From assembly GCA_036936605.1 (NCBI GenBank), contig JAUPFV010000002.1:221619046-221683045 (forward strand): DNA of 64,000 nt, read 5' to 3'. The number at the start of each line of letters is the position of its first letter. The stretch's first letter is position 1. The translations under genes and the position numbers were made by a program. Positions 44,725 to 56,516 of the stretch are shown here, one piece after another. The stretch is from Limnanthes douglasii subsp. nivea (Eukaryota > Streptophyta > Magnoliopsida > Brassicales > Limnanthaceae). The notes beneath the pieces were generated by a model. The model was not told the origin of the DNA, searched no databases, and saw nothing but the letters and a program-made list of their open reading frames with translations.

Positions 44725-47556
44725 TTATGTGAAAGCATAGAGCAACGCATCGAAAAATCCCATAGCATCGACTTCACAATCCACCAATCCAAATGCCCAA
44801 GCTGAAAATTTGATGATTCTGGAGTCGAAGACTGATGGGTTTGATGCTGCATCAGAATACTTAGATATGGACGTAGATTGGTTATTTCTGATGGTAATGG
44901 AAGAACCTGTAAAACAGGGCCACGTTCGAAGCATGTCCGAGTATTTTGAATCCCTGGCCATTTTCGGGGGTGACTCTATGACTGGCAGCACTGATAGTTC
45001 AAGGAAACGACACTTAGTAATTCTGGCTACTTAGATAGAGGGAAAAATGTCTACCCATCTGTATGGTAATCAAGGAATTCGAGGTGGAGGTAAGTCTGAG
45101 AAGGGGACCTTTTAAGAAGAAGGTCAAGTTCTTTTTATGGTGGTTGATTGTCCAACAAGTTATAATGCCATTTTTGGAATATCTTGGTTATTAAGAATGT
45201 ATGATGTTGTTTCGATAGTCCATCAATGTTACAAGTATGTTATCGGAGAGCGTATCGGGATACTCCAAAGTGATGAAAACATAGCTAGAGAATTTGACGC
45301 TGCTACTCTTCGGATCCGAGGATCTAGCAATGGCAATATGACGAACGCATAGAAGTCAGGGGGGTTAACCTCAAATTTTGAAGAAAGGGTTGATGATTCG
45401 AGGGTAACCCCAGGTTCATTGACGAGTAAGTGAAGAAATGGAGGAATATACGTTTCCAGAGGGAAGAGTACTTTGAATAAGAACCTTACTGACCCCAAAT
45501 CTACATCAACAACTTTTACAATTTTTATCACAATCGGAGTGATTTCCCTTAGAAAACAAAGGTCGTGACAGGAGTACCCATTGAGATAATTTGTCACAGC
45601 CTAGCCATTAACCCAAAGGTGAAAGCAGTTATACAAAAAGACGTGCATTTTATTTTGAGAAAACAGAGGCTATTTTTTCTGAAGCGTATCTCTTGTCGAA
45701 GGTCAGACATATAAGGGAGTTATAGTATTGTTTATGGACGGCGAACCCAGTAGTGGTAAACAAGAAGAATGGGAATTGAAGAATGTATGTTGATTTTACA
45801 GACTTAAATTGAGCATGTCCTAAAGATCCATTTCCCGTTCCTTGAATATACCAGTTGATTTATTCCAATTCGTGACCTTTATGGGTGTTTTTGCATGATA
45901 TAATTAAATTCAAATGGATCCAAAAGATCAAGAATGTACCACCTTCATCACATATAGAGACTTGCATTATTATAGCTTTATGCTTTTTGGATTAAAAAAT
46001 GTTGGGGCCACATACCAGAGATTAATGAACAAGGAATTTGCTACTCAGATTAGAAACAACATGGAGGTATACATCGACGATATAGTGGTAAAAATATTAA
46101 CAGACGATGCATACTTGGAAGATTTAGAGGAGATATTTCTGAATTTAAAGGCAATAAGGCTAAAGTCGAATCCAGAAAAATGTAGTTTTGGAGTTCGACC
46201 AATGATATTTCTGGGTTGTGTTATTAGTGAAAAAGGGATAAAAGCTGACTTATAGCAGTTCAAAGAAGTAATATCCATTAAATTGCCTCGAATGATCAAG
46301 GAAGTGCAAATTTTGATAGGAAGGTTAGCAACTTTTAACAGATTTATTTCTAAATTTTCTGACAAATTTTTCCTTTTCTTGCAAGTGTTACAAAGACCAA
46401 AGAAGTTTGAATGGGCTTTGGATTGTGAAGCAGCTTTATAAGAATCAAAGTTTTGTTGACATCAGTAGAAATATTATCCAAGCCTCGAAGTGGAGAACAA
46501 CTCTTTTTGTACATCGCGGTATCATATTTTGCAGTAAGTGTAGTATTGATAAGTGAATATTCAAGATTTCCAAAGCCGGTGTATTACGTCAGCAAAAGTT
46601 TGATGGCAGAAGAAAAGAGGTATTTGACAAAAATTGGCGTTAGCATTGGTGGTGGCTGCTAGAAAAATGCGCCCTTACTTTCAAGTTCATACCATCAAAG
46701 TTTAAACTTCATTTCTATTGAAGAATGTTGTACAACGTCCTGATATTTCAGGGAGAATGACTAAGTGGTCAGTGAAATTGGGAGGTTTTGACACTACCTT
46801 TTCACCTCGAACGACAATAGAAGCACAAGCTTTGGTTGTGATTAAATTCACTGTAAACAATATTTGTTGTCATTTTGGAGTACCTCAAAGAATTAGTATA
46901 GACAATGGTCCTCAATTCAATAATAAAGAAATGGCTTCATTTTGTGCTGTGAAGCGATCAAGTAATATTTTTCCACACATTTTCATCATCAAGAAAATGG
47001 ACAAGTAGAGGTGATAAACAGATCTATCTTAGAAGGTTTGAAGAAGAATTTTACAGGAGCACCAGAAACATGACCTAATTACTTACAAGAGGTACTTTGA
47101 GCTTATCGAACAACCCATAGAGAGGCTACAAAAGAGACTCATTTTTCTTTGGCGTATGGAATGGATGTTGTCAGTCCTGTGGAATCTACCTTGCCTTCTT
47201 TTAGGATAATTCAATATTGAAAAAACTTGAATGATGAAGCTAAAAGAGAAAGTTTAGATTTGATTGAAGAGAAAAGAGTTCGAGCACATTTATATATATT
47301 TCATTATCAAACTCTTATGAGGAATAGATATAATTCGAGGGTGAAAAGGAGGAAGTTCAAGATAGGTGACGAAACGTTAATAAAGGTACTTCTCCATACC
47401 AGGGAAAATAGCCTCGGCAAGATGGCCCCAAATTGGGAAGGACCTTATATGGTTGTTGAAATGATAAAACGAGTTTCTTATCGCCTTTGTGATAATCAGG
47501 GGAGGATGCTTCAACATCTGTGGAATATACAACATCTAAAATTGTACTATGAGTGA
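44725..47556 (+). pseudogene. E1 pol (U3)
   Basis: Protease tail VDCPTSYNAIFGISWL near 45140-45190; reverse transcriptase with an intact active site VYIDDIVVKI near 46063-46095, unlike U1 (YIGD) and U2 (YIDN); RNase H with SGRMTKWSVKLGGFDTTFSP at 46750-46805; internal deletion join at about 46830 (IEAQAL to VIKFTVNN); integrase DNGPQFNN; C-terminal frame 47227-47556 ending NIQHLKLYYE. Stops occur throughout. Confidence 0.82.
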
Positions 47557-47803
47557 CTGTGTTGTATTCTAAAATTGTTTTTTTATTAATTAGCGCACTA
47601 TTTCCTATCGTGTAAGGTTTTAACGAGGCGCTATGCACATATTCAATCTATCAATAAAATGTAATTTTTTGCCAATGGTTGTTTACGAGTGCTTGTTCAA
47701 AGTATTTTGGTAACTAATCAAAGACCAATCATCTTTGAGGTTGACCAAGAGTAGAATATTCCAAAGTGTTGAATACATTTTTCGAATAAGCAACCATATT
47801 CTA

Positions 47804-47978
47804 AGTGTTACGTCCATTTAACGCACTATAATGTTCAGAGTGCTACGTCCATTTAACGCACTATAATGTTCAGAGTGCTACGTCCATTAAACGTACTATA
47901 ATATTCGAAGTGCTACGTCCATTAAATGCATAACAATATTTGAAGTGCTACGTTCATTAAATGCACTATAATATTCGA
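47804..47978 (+). repeat. 35-bp tandem repeat, 5 units (U3)
   Basis: Units start at 47804, 47839, 47874, 47909 and 47944. The first two are nearly identical to each other, so one has been gained relative to U1 and U2. Confidence 0.92.
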
Positions 47979-48177
47979 AATGTAATGTATTATAATTTTA
48001 TTTAAAATTTTATGTTATAGTTTCAGTTCGAATAACTAATATAAATAACAGTCAAATGCAAATATAACTTGAAGAAAGTAAAGGATAAACAAAGTTTGGT
48101 TGTCCTTCAATTTGATTCGAGGAGAACAGAAATATTACATTAAGTTTATGACAGATACAAAAAATAGATAGTTAAAA

Positions 48178-51121
48178 TTACTCGTCTTCATAGCTCTCTT
48201 TGGAATCGTATTTTGAATCTTCCTCTTTGGATGACGAACTAGGAATGGGATCAAAAGCCTTTCTAGGACGTCTTTCGATGGGAATTTTGCTCCAAAAGTT
48301 GAAAAGATCGATTTTAAGATATGAGGCATGAATTTAACGAAGTAGTGTGATGGTTTTTTGTTCTTCGTAGTTCTTGATAGCTGCTAGCATGTCCTTTGCA
48401 CATTCAATCTTCAACAAAATTGACAGCAAGTTGTTTTTCCTTATCAAATTGGGTTTTGAGGGTGGATATGTTATTTGTTAGTTTTTTCTTCTTTGTCTCA
48501 CTATGGTCAAAAGAAACTTCGAGATCATTGAATTTTAACGTTTCTTCATCTAACTCTTCATAATATTTAGCTTTGAGTTGATCTATTTCATTTTGGCACG
48601 AAGTTTTGAGATCTTCTTTTTATTTTCAATGCATTTCTCTAAGGTGCTTCTTGACATGGAGAAGCCCTCTGAGAAATTCAGACCTGGCCATCTGAAATTA
48701 ATCAATTACAAGGATCCAAAGATCTTCCTCATCTTTTTCTCAGTTGCAGTAGCACGTTTATAGTGAACCATTTCTTTTGCCATGTGTTTTAAATGACTTC
48801 TCGAAGATTTGATTTCGTGAGTTATCTTTTACGCTATAGCATCGAGATCAATAAAATGTTGAAGAGCGACAAGAGCGTCTTCGGATGGTTCCACAGGAGA
48901 AAGACAACTGGGCTAGGTCGAGGAATAAGATCTAAGGAGGTTGGAGGAACAATAACCTCAGGAGATGTGGCTTCGGAAGTAGCAGGTGCAGATCTTTTAC
49001 CAAGATTATGCATATGATCATGAATATCCTAAACGATGGGATCCTCGTCTCCAATAAGCTTTTGTGATTCGTTGAAGTTGATAAAGCTATCAGCATCGAA
49101 GTGATCATCGCTTTGATCATCTTTTACAGCCACAATTACCTCTTGCTAATTGATAACATTTTCAATAAGAGCTTTATTTTCTTTCTGTTGACCTTGGTGA
49201 TTCTCTGCAACACCGTTGCCATCGGATACTACCTCTTCAACAAGCTCCATAATTTTCTTTTTCCCTTTTCTTTTGGGGAGTTGTTTTAGTTGTGTCAATC
49301 TTTTTTAAACGAGAAATATTTTTTTTTCTTTTTCAAAGAAGGGTCATCTTCTATTCCTTCTTCGATGATGAAGAGATTGTTTTTTTTTGTTTTCCGCTTC
49401 AAACCTCTTGGCTTCAGATCTACTGAAAGGCTAGCACCAGATGTGCTACCTGTCTTTTTTTTTTTTTTGCCTTCTTCTTTTGAGTAAAATGGTTATCCGA
49501 TCTACTGCAAATTGGTAAGAATAATTTACAGTCAGGGTGAACAAACATTTTGACAACCTGTCGAGGTTTGGATGGCTCCGTCAAATCATTAGAAGGGAGA
49601 GCTCCGAACGTGATTGGAACCAGGTGGTTGTTAAGAAAATTGATAGGTTCGAAATCAGTGTGGAAGGTGTTATTCCATTCTTTTTCAGCCTAGGAAGCGA
49701 GCTTCATGAAGGTCTATTTTACTTTATGTTGAAGAAATGCATAGCGCCTCGAAATTTCTGATCAGAATATAAAATTTGATATGAAATAATGAAAAAATTA
49801 ATTGAAAATATAATTCAAAGAAATAAAAGAAATTGCGATTATTCCTCCAGACGAGGTTTAATCTAGATGGGTTGGCTTCAGATATTTCTTTGCCATTCTC
49901 CCAAGCACCTGAGATGAAGACAAATTTCTGCTTCCAAAATTTGTGAGCTTCTAGAAGATCATCGATTATCTTTAAATCATCATCCAGGGTAAGATAGTAA
50001 AATGAAAGCACCGGCCCTTTCGACAGTTTGGTGCAGATCGGAATCTTGGATAATCGAGAAGCCATGATCACAGAAAGCAGTGTGAACCATTGATTCAGTG
50101 TCACCTGGGTTGGACACAAATCCAAAAGTTTGAAGTAGCAATGATTATGGCGTCCAGTGCAAATCTAAGACCCTAGTTGATGATTTATGGGTAAACCACC
50201 AATTCATCTTTCTTAACATCTAAATGTGTTTCCCCTTCTTTGGGAAGACGAAGTGTGATATTTTCGCCCACTCTGCACTACTTCTTTAGACCAACTACTT
50301 TTCTCTCCTTGTAATAGGTATAGGGAACATTCTTCAGAGCTAATATGTAATGCGCTTTGACAAAAGCCTTAGATTCTCATCTATTGACGCGCAGCTCGTC
50401 AAATATTGTGACAACCACCTTCTTTTTTCTCGGTCTACGAGATTTTTCTTGTGCAACATTTTCTGGTTCCTTCAAAACTTCTTCCTCTGTTTCAGCTTCG
50501 TTATTTTACTGATTAGCATCGGAATCGATTTCTCCTTCAGATGCCTCATCTATCAGTTGAGGAGGATCACTTGATGGATTTCGTTGAGACGATGTTGTTG
50601 TCTCACCAATCTCCCGTATGGTAGGAGAAGTGGTTGATGGATTCTAGGCAAAATTAATATCTGAGGTGACATCAATATCATCTCCCATTTCTAGGAAAGT
50701 CCTTCTTCTCGGAGTTAAATGAGGATATTTTTTTAGAAGATTAGTTGAGGAAGAAGTTTCTTCAGATTTTGTTGACGATGATTTGCTCACTTCAAGACTA
50801 ATTCGAGATGATGATTCAATAAAAGAGGGTGATATTCGAGGTGCTTTTGGTGTTCGAGTTTTTGATGATTTGTATTCTTCTGTGAGAGAAGAAGGTAAAA
50901 CAAAACAGGAGTTTTTGAAGGACCAAAGTTACCGTAGTATTTTTTCTTTGAAGATAGGCGAAGAGGAGTGTTGCTTATTAATCTAGCTGCTCTATATTCA
51001 TCCACCCTTTCACTATGTAGAGGTAGTCGTAAGCTCCGAATACGTTATTATATGATTTCGAAGATTTGAGTTTTTTGGGAATTATGGCTTTAGATCTTCT
51101 ACTCTTTGGATGCTTTCTCAT
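48178..51121 (-). pseudogene. E1 antisense ORF (U3)
   Basis: ATG at 51121, stop at 48178-48180. Core at 49724-50125 (WFTLLSVIMASRLSKIP, LDDDLKIIDDLLEAHKFWKQ), Lys-rich region near 49230-49400, acidic tail near 48180-48290. Same arrangement as U1, with several frame breaks. Confidence 0.7.
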
Positions 51122-51657
51122 AAACTAATTGAAGATTGAACGGAAAGTTTGGAGTTTCCGGTGAAAATAGCCAACAGATTGAAGAAGTCGTTGAAGGTAA
51201 CAAATGGATTTTAAGCTTTTGTAGTTTCTCTCTCAAGGAATTGAATATGTGAATCAAACAATGGGTTATAATGGTATTTATAAGATGAGAAATAAAGTAT
51301 CAACAAGTAGAAGAGGTGGACAGTGATTGGGAAGATTTTGAAGCGGTTACGTACATAAGTATCTAACGCCTGTCACGCTATAGGTCTAATGCCAGACCTA
51401 CTACATAAGGTGTTATTATTTTCTAAGAGATAGACTTAGCATCTAAAGTGTCACCCTAGACTTGGCTTCCGCTTCTAATCATGATATGAGGAAACTATTT
51501 CTTGTTAAAATAATTCGAGGTGTAAGAAAAAAGTTAAAAAGAAACAACATCTTTGGTGCACTTCGAATTGTGGATAAGGGGGATTTATTCACCTATGAAT
51601 ATATTCGAGACTAGTTAGTTCTCATTCATTCACTTACATTAGAACTAAGGGGGATAC

Positions 51658-51977
51658 CGTTAAGAAAATGGAACTTTCAGGACTGAAATGTAAAGAATAA
51701 TTTTTTTTATGACAGATCGTAAAGTTAGATGAGGAAATTAGAAGTTTGTATTTAAGTGAGGGACGAACATGCAATTATCCATTTTATGTAACTGTTTCAG
51801 TTAAAGATCTAATTCTTTGTGCCTCTATATAAAGGCCAATGTTGATCTAATAAAGGGGTTTGCTTTTTTAGATAGATTACTTAAGCAATGTGATTTTCTC
51901 TCTCTAACGCCTTTTTCTCTCTCTACATTCTCACTTCTCTCAATTTAATTAGACAACACAAGTAATCAAACTCACCA
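51658..51977 (+). repeat. E1 3' LTR (U3)
   Basis: 320 bp, starts CGTTAAGAAAATGG (TG changed to CG) and ends AACTCACCA. Preceded by the purine tract AACTAAGGGGGATAC. Confidence 0.85.
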
Positions 51978-52257
51978 GTTACTACTCCAAACTTGTGCTA
52001 CTACCTACCACAAACAAGTCAAGAACTTGCATATTAGTTAAATGGTCTCCTTCTATGGGAAATAAATTAAAGCTCAGCACCGATGGATCTAGCTCATTAA
52101 CCAGAGAAGCAAGTGGTGGTGGATTTTGATAAACCATATAAAAGATATTATTCTCGCTTTCGAGAGAATATATTAAAAACAATTTGATGTTTTAGCATAA
52201 TGAAGAGCTTTGCTCGATAGATTTCTTACTTGCAATGAAAAAAACATAACTAGTCTT
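51978..52257 (+). pseudogene. LINE RNase H fragment, N-terminal part (U3)
   Basis: Plus-strand frame KLSTDGSSSLTREASGGGF, then a stop; matches the start of the RNase H domain. Sits between the E1 3' LTR and the solo LTR. Confidence 0.75.
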
Positions 52258-52617
52258 TGATATGGAAGTAGGATTTTGAGGACTATGTTGTAAATAATGT
52301 AAATTTAAGGATCTAATTATAAGTAATGTAAGTTTTGTCCTTAAATTGTAATTGGTGTAAGTTTTAGAGAGTATTTGTAATTATGCATAATTGTTAGGGA
52401 CTAAACAACAATTAGTCCTCTTTATTAACAGATTTCCATTTGAGATTAAGTGTTGGCTCCTCTATATAAAGGGCAAGGCTACTCTAATAAAGGGGTTGAA
52501 CACTTTTTCTTGATAACTCATTTGTACTTGAACTTTCTCTCTCTAAAAAATCTATAACTCGTTCTCTCTCTAGATTTCTCTCTTAACAATTTACTAAGGA
52601 AAAATATTAACTCATCC
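52258..52617 (+). repeat. Solo LTR with target duplication (U3)
   Basis: 360 bp from TGATATGGAAG to AACTCATCC, flanked by GTCTT at 52253-52257 and 52618-52622. TATA-like CTATATAAAGGGCAAGG near 52462. Distant relative of the E1 LTR. Confidence 0.88.
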
Positions 52618-52808
52618 GTCTTGACCTTGAAATAGGCTTATTAGTTTTTATGGATATGATTGCTAGAAGGAAACTCCTTAGTTTATGTGTTGTATAACTC
52701 ATAACTACATGCACTTACTGATAGTAAGCATTCAATTAACCACATGTTTAGAGAACAAAACCAAGCAACGTATTGGTTGGCTAAAGAAGCTCCAAAGAAG
52801 GCCTAGAG
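52618..52808 (+). pseudogene. LINE RNase H fragment, C-terminal part (U3)
   Basis: The frame near 52724-52795 reads INHMFREQNQATYWLAKEA, the conserved end of the LINE RNase H domain, showing that the solo LTR landed inside it. It includes the second GTCTT. Confidence 0.75.
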
Positions 52809-52959
52809 ATTAGACATTAACAAAAAAATTGTCCTTAGCAAAACTTAGTGTTATTATCTTCTTGAAAGGCCGGAGGTTGGCTATCTTAGCCTCGAAGACT
52901 AGCTGATACCTCAGTTTCGCTAATATTCATAAAAACTAAAGGTTATAAGCTAACTCGAG
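52809..52959. repeat. 151-bp segment present only in U3
   Basis: Lies between two GAG triplets; U2 has a single CCTAGAGTCATTC at this place (near 34278). Either an insertion in U3 or a microhomology deletion in U2. No coding potential or terminal repeats seen. Confidence 0.6.
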
Positions 52960-53845
52960 TCATTCATTCATTAATCAAATATTTTGAAAAGAAGTAATCA
53001 CTTTCAACAGAACAAACATATCATAAAACAAAAAAAATGAAAGTATAAAATGTTAATACCGTATACAACGTCGCTAATTTAAAACTTTAAGCTCTTCTCA
53101 TAATCTATTTCAGATATTCGACCTTTTAAAAGACCCTTAACACAAGAATTTCCTCAAAATCATGCGTGCAATTGAACTTTTTAGATTTTCGAGTTTGGTC
53201 TTGGACATAAAATCTATTCAAGAGAATTGTGGGATACGTATTCGTTGTTGATAATAGTGAACAACGTTTTTCTCGATAATAGTGCTAATTTTCCTCCATC
53301 TTAGTATTCGTTCACACCAGAGTGCACTTGTTGCTGCCTTTAGATCAGAATAATATTTTCATGGAATTTTTCGTTGATAGTTATGGGAAGAATTCTTCTT
53401 ATTATTGAGACTACATTATATACATTAGTTTGGATTCAGTTATCTAGTGCTAATGAAAGTTAAAAATTGGGACTGATTTTTATGGAAGATAAATATTTGT
53501 TAAAGCAAGAAAATAAACCATAGCAGATGGTCGAATATGATTCTTTTTTTGTTTTATGGAATATTGATTTGTGGTTCAAGATAGATAAAAAAAACTAATA
53601 AACTTTATTGGTTGTTTCAATTTTTGTAGTTCTAAAAAATGCACTCCAATAGTTTATTAGTTTTTTTTATTAATTTTGTAAACACCTCAAATTTTATTAA
53701 TATTAGTTTCAATTTTTGGAAGAAAGAAAAAGGAAGACGTGGACAGAAAAAAAAGTCTGAACAATGTAGCCGGTAGTAACTTTTTATATACTTTTGAATG
53801 TTACCTAACGAATCTCGTTTAAAAACCTTAAACTAGTTGTAAGAT
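52960..53845. other. 3' flank of ELIP3
   Basis: AT-rich, no gene recognised; collinear with 34286-35161. Confidence 0.55.
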
Positions 53846-54666
53846 TTACACTAGGGTACTACCCTTGACATATTCAGTAAAGGCCAAGGCGATAAGACCT
53901 AACATAGCAAATCTACCGTTCCACATTTCAGCATCCGAAGTCATTAATCCTTTTGATTTTGAGGCCACCGTCACTCCTTGGAAAAGCGGGACTAATGATG
54001 CAGCCGAAAGAACGACGCTTGTAGCTACGAACCACGGGATCCCACCGTTGGATAACTGAGAGAGTACATCCTGACCTTTGGATAGTTCCACTGCTATTGC
54101 AGCCACGAATCCTATCATGGCTAATCTACCGTTGATTCTTTCGGGTGCCGGTCCGCTGAATGCTAAAATGTCCGAGAACTTTGTACTCATCTGAAAACAA
54201 TATATGAAAAACCAATGAGTTTTATAATCTCTATATATATTTGTTGCCAAAACTTTAGATGAACATACATAGCTATAATCTCAAAAGCTGTTTATATAAA
54301 ATAAAAGACAAATAAAACACACTTAATTGGCAGTCAATTATAAATACGAAAGAGATTTTACCTTTGGTGCCCGAGGAGGACTTGGCTTGGCCTGCGGCGG
54401 TGGTGTTACCATTGGCTTTGCATTTAAACCGGCAGGCTTCTCCATCTCTGGTTCACCCTATAAAAAAAGAAGCAGATAAAATCAACTAAAATTCATTACA
54501 CATATTCGCACCCAAAAAAACTTAATCCGAAAAGAATATTTACCTGGGTCATGCACCTAACTCCAAATCTTCCATTTCTTGGAAGATATTTAGCAGAGTA
54601 GAACTGTCTCACATTGGTTTTAACTGGAGTGGCGAATATAGATTGAACAGCAATTGAAGTAGCCAT
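53846..54666 (-). CDS. ELIP: Early light-induced protein (ELIP3), 3 exons
   Basis: Exons on the minus strand: 54666-54544, 54457-54362, 54190-53846 (123, 96 and 345 bp; 187 residues) with GT-AG introns of 86 and 171 bp. Exons 2 and 3 encode exactly the same residues as ELIP2, with one synonymous change noticed in exon 3. Exon 1 differs at two residues of the transit peptide (Ser14 to Pro, Leu34 to Phe). The three thylakoid helices with INGRLAM and WNGRFAM chlorophyll-binding motifs are intact. The role is as for ELIP2: pigment binding and photoprotection in the thylakoid. The longer open frame reaching 54250 only reads into intron 2. The near identity implies recent duplication or gene conversion. 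Confidence 0.95.
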
Positions 54667-54792
54667 TTTTAATTTAAAAGATGGAAACTTTCAAGGAAAA
54701 AGATTTTGGAAATTAACGGACCCTGATATTTCAGTAAGTACCAAGTGATAAGGAAGTTATGTGTTTGTATTAATATTGATAGAATATGATGG

Positions 54793-54882
54793 TTTTATAA
54801 GCAGAATAATAAAGACAAGTTGTGGATGCTGAGCGACCCACGATATGTACGTCTAATAGTTCCATAAGGATTGGACCACGTC
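54793..54882 (-). promoter_or_regulatory. ELIP3 core promoter
   Basis: TATAAAA (minus strand) at 54793-54799, about 130 bases before the start, and CCACGTC at 54876-54882. Has the single-segment form shared with ELIP1, without the palindromic G-box of ELIP2. Confidence 0.62.
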
Positions 54883-55345
54883 GCTGAACCTTTATGAGCT
54901 TGAATAATAAGCGGCTGTGGTTGATTTATGAATTTGGAGTGGTTATGGTTAAAATGTCCAACACCATTTGGTTATCTAGCTCCGTTTTTAAGTAGCATCA
55001 AACATATTATAAACAGCCTATCAAAATTGTAGTTATTAAAAGCACTAAATTATACCTTAAAAACACTAAACCAATTTTAAACTTTAAAACATTTTCCCAC
55101 CCACCCAACTTTTCTTCTTCTTCCTTTCATCTTATCATTCTATTCTCTCTCATTTTTTTTCAAAAAATTGAATGAAAAATCTTCAATTTCAATAACTCTA
55201 CTTCTTCCGGAACTAAAACCATTAAATTGACAAAGGAAAATAGTAAATACACTTATCTTTTTTTTTTTGGTTTTGAAATGATTTAGGAAGATGGAAAGTA
55301 TTTAGGGTGTTAAACTATTTAAATCTAGGGTTATATTTGTGTTTT
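54883..55345. other. Far upstream flank of ELIP3
   Basis: Non-coding, pyrimidine-rich near 55110-55150; matches 15851-16295. Confidence 0.6.
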
Positions 55346-55934
55346 TAATCAACTATCGTTGTGGTTTGGTTTGATTTATGTTAGAATAAGGTTTTAGGTT
55401 TATAGATTTTGTTCTTCCTCGAAGAAGAGTAGATGTTTCGAGTTTGATTTTAGGTGTTCTTATTCCCCGCCAGGTGAAGCACCCATCTCTGCTAGATTTG
55501 GTGCTTCAACCAGGCAGGGACTAAATTTTATGCAGTTTTGAAATTAGTCACCCTCAGTGCTAGGTTATGCGACCGGATGGGACTAATTTATGCATGTTAC
55601 ATTTGATAGTTCAAAAAAAAATTCTTAGAGGGGTTCTTTGTCTAAACTATGTTTGGAGGAGAATATTTAAAGAGAGAAACACGGGAAAGGTACACAGAGA
55701 AATTGACAAATGGAATAATAAAGTACAAGGGGTGGTCCATAAATTACATAATTACTCTCTTTTATGGTCACTACCCCACTAGTTTACTCATCTCAACCGT
55801 AATTATCATTTATTAAATAAGGCTCCTCAATATTAAACAGTTGTTAGTTTTTTACAAGACTTTTATAAAGCCAAATTATCTCCTTTATTTATTCAATTTA
55901 ATTATTGTTCTGAATATTTCTTCCCTTTACCTGT
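55346..55934 (-). repeat. Probable E3 3' LTR
   Basis: Sequence between the ELIP upstream flank and the E3 purine tract, matching 16296-16880. The boundary next to the purine tract is supported by comparison with E1; the outer boundary is not defined. No target duplication seen. Confidence 0.4.
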
Positions 55935-56516
55935 AGCCCCCGAGTCCTTGCGAGGATATTCGAACTAGGACTAGACTAGGAAGTCACCTCAAATATATTC
56001 GATCTCTTTTTTGTTATGTCTCTCGTCGGATTTATGACATCACTGATCGCATTGATGACTTTATAGCTGTGCACTGTACATTTTTCTTTACTATACGTGT
56101 TAAAATGAATTCTGACAGCTCAAACATACGTCGCTTCCAGTCCATGTATCTATTTGACTGACAAAGGGCACACTTCTTTGGTCTACGTGTCAATTATTTT
56201 TTGATACAAATATGCATGCCTTCGAGAATGTCTTGTGGGTGAGTATGTGGGCTAGAATACTCCTAAACTCGTCAACATGCGTGCACTTCAAATCATAACT
56301 GGAACGACTACAAGACTCTTCATATTTCTTCTACTTTGTTACCCCATGAAAAACGTTCACATACTTGGGCCTTTGTAACCGTTGGGATTCCAATACTCAG
56401 GCACTTCATAAATTAGGGTGTTATTCATTTTCTTAGTTTTAGAGACATAAAGAGAAACATCTGGTTAGAGAGAGAAACATATTTGATACTTCTCTAAATA
56501 CTTTCTTCAACAATTC

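Larger units (their letters stand above)
42750..51977 (+). mobile_element. Tat-lineage Ty3/Gypsy retrotransposon E1 (U3 copy)
   Basis: About 9.2 kb with both LTRs (42750-43069 and 51658-51977), primer-binding site, gag-pol remnants on plus, five 35-bp repeats and an antisense ORF on minus. Left flank TTTAT and right flank GTTAC agree with the imperfect target duplication of U1. It carries the same integrase deletion as U1 and U2. Confidence 0.88.
36762..55345. repeat. Tandem unit U3 of the ELIP array
   Basis: Sister of U1 at an offset of about 36.76 kb, in the same order and orientation, and more complete. It keeps the whole ELIP, an intact solo LTR, about 220 bp of LINE missing in U1 and a fifth 35-bp repeat unit. 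Its outer flank after the ELIP promoter joins E3 sequence, as at the U1-U2 join. Confidence 0.85.

Noticed and set aside
54191..54250. Possible 134-residue single-exon ELIP starting at 54250
   Set aside because: The extra 20 codons are intron 2 sequence; splice sites and exons 1 and 2 are conserved with ELIP2.
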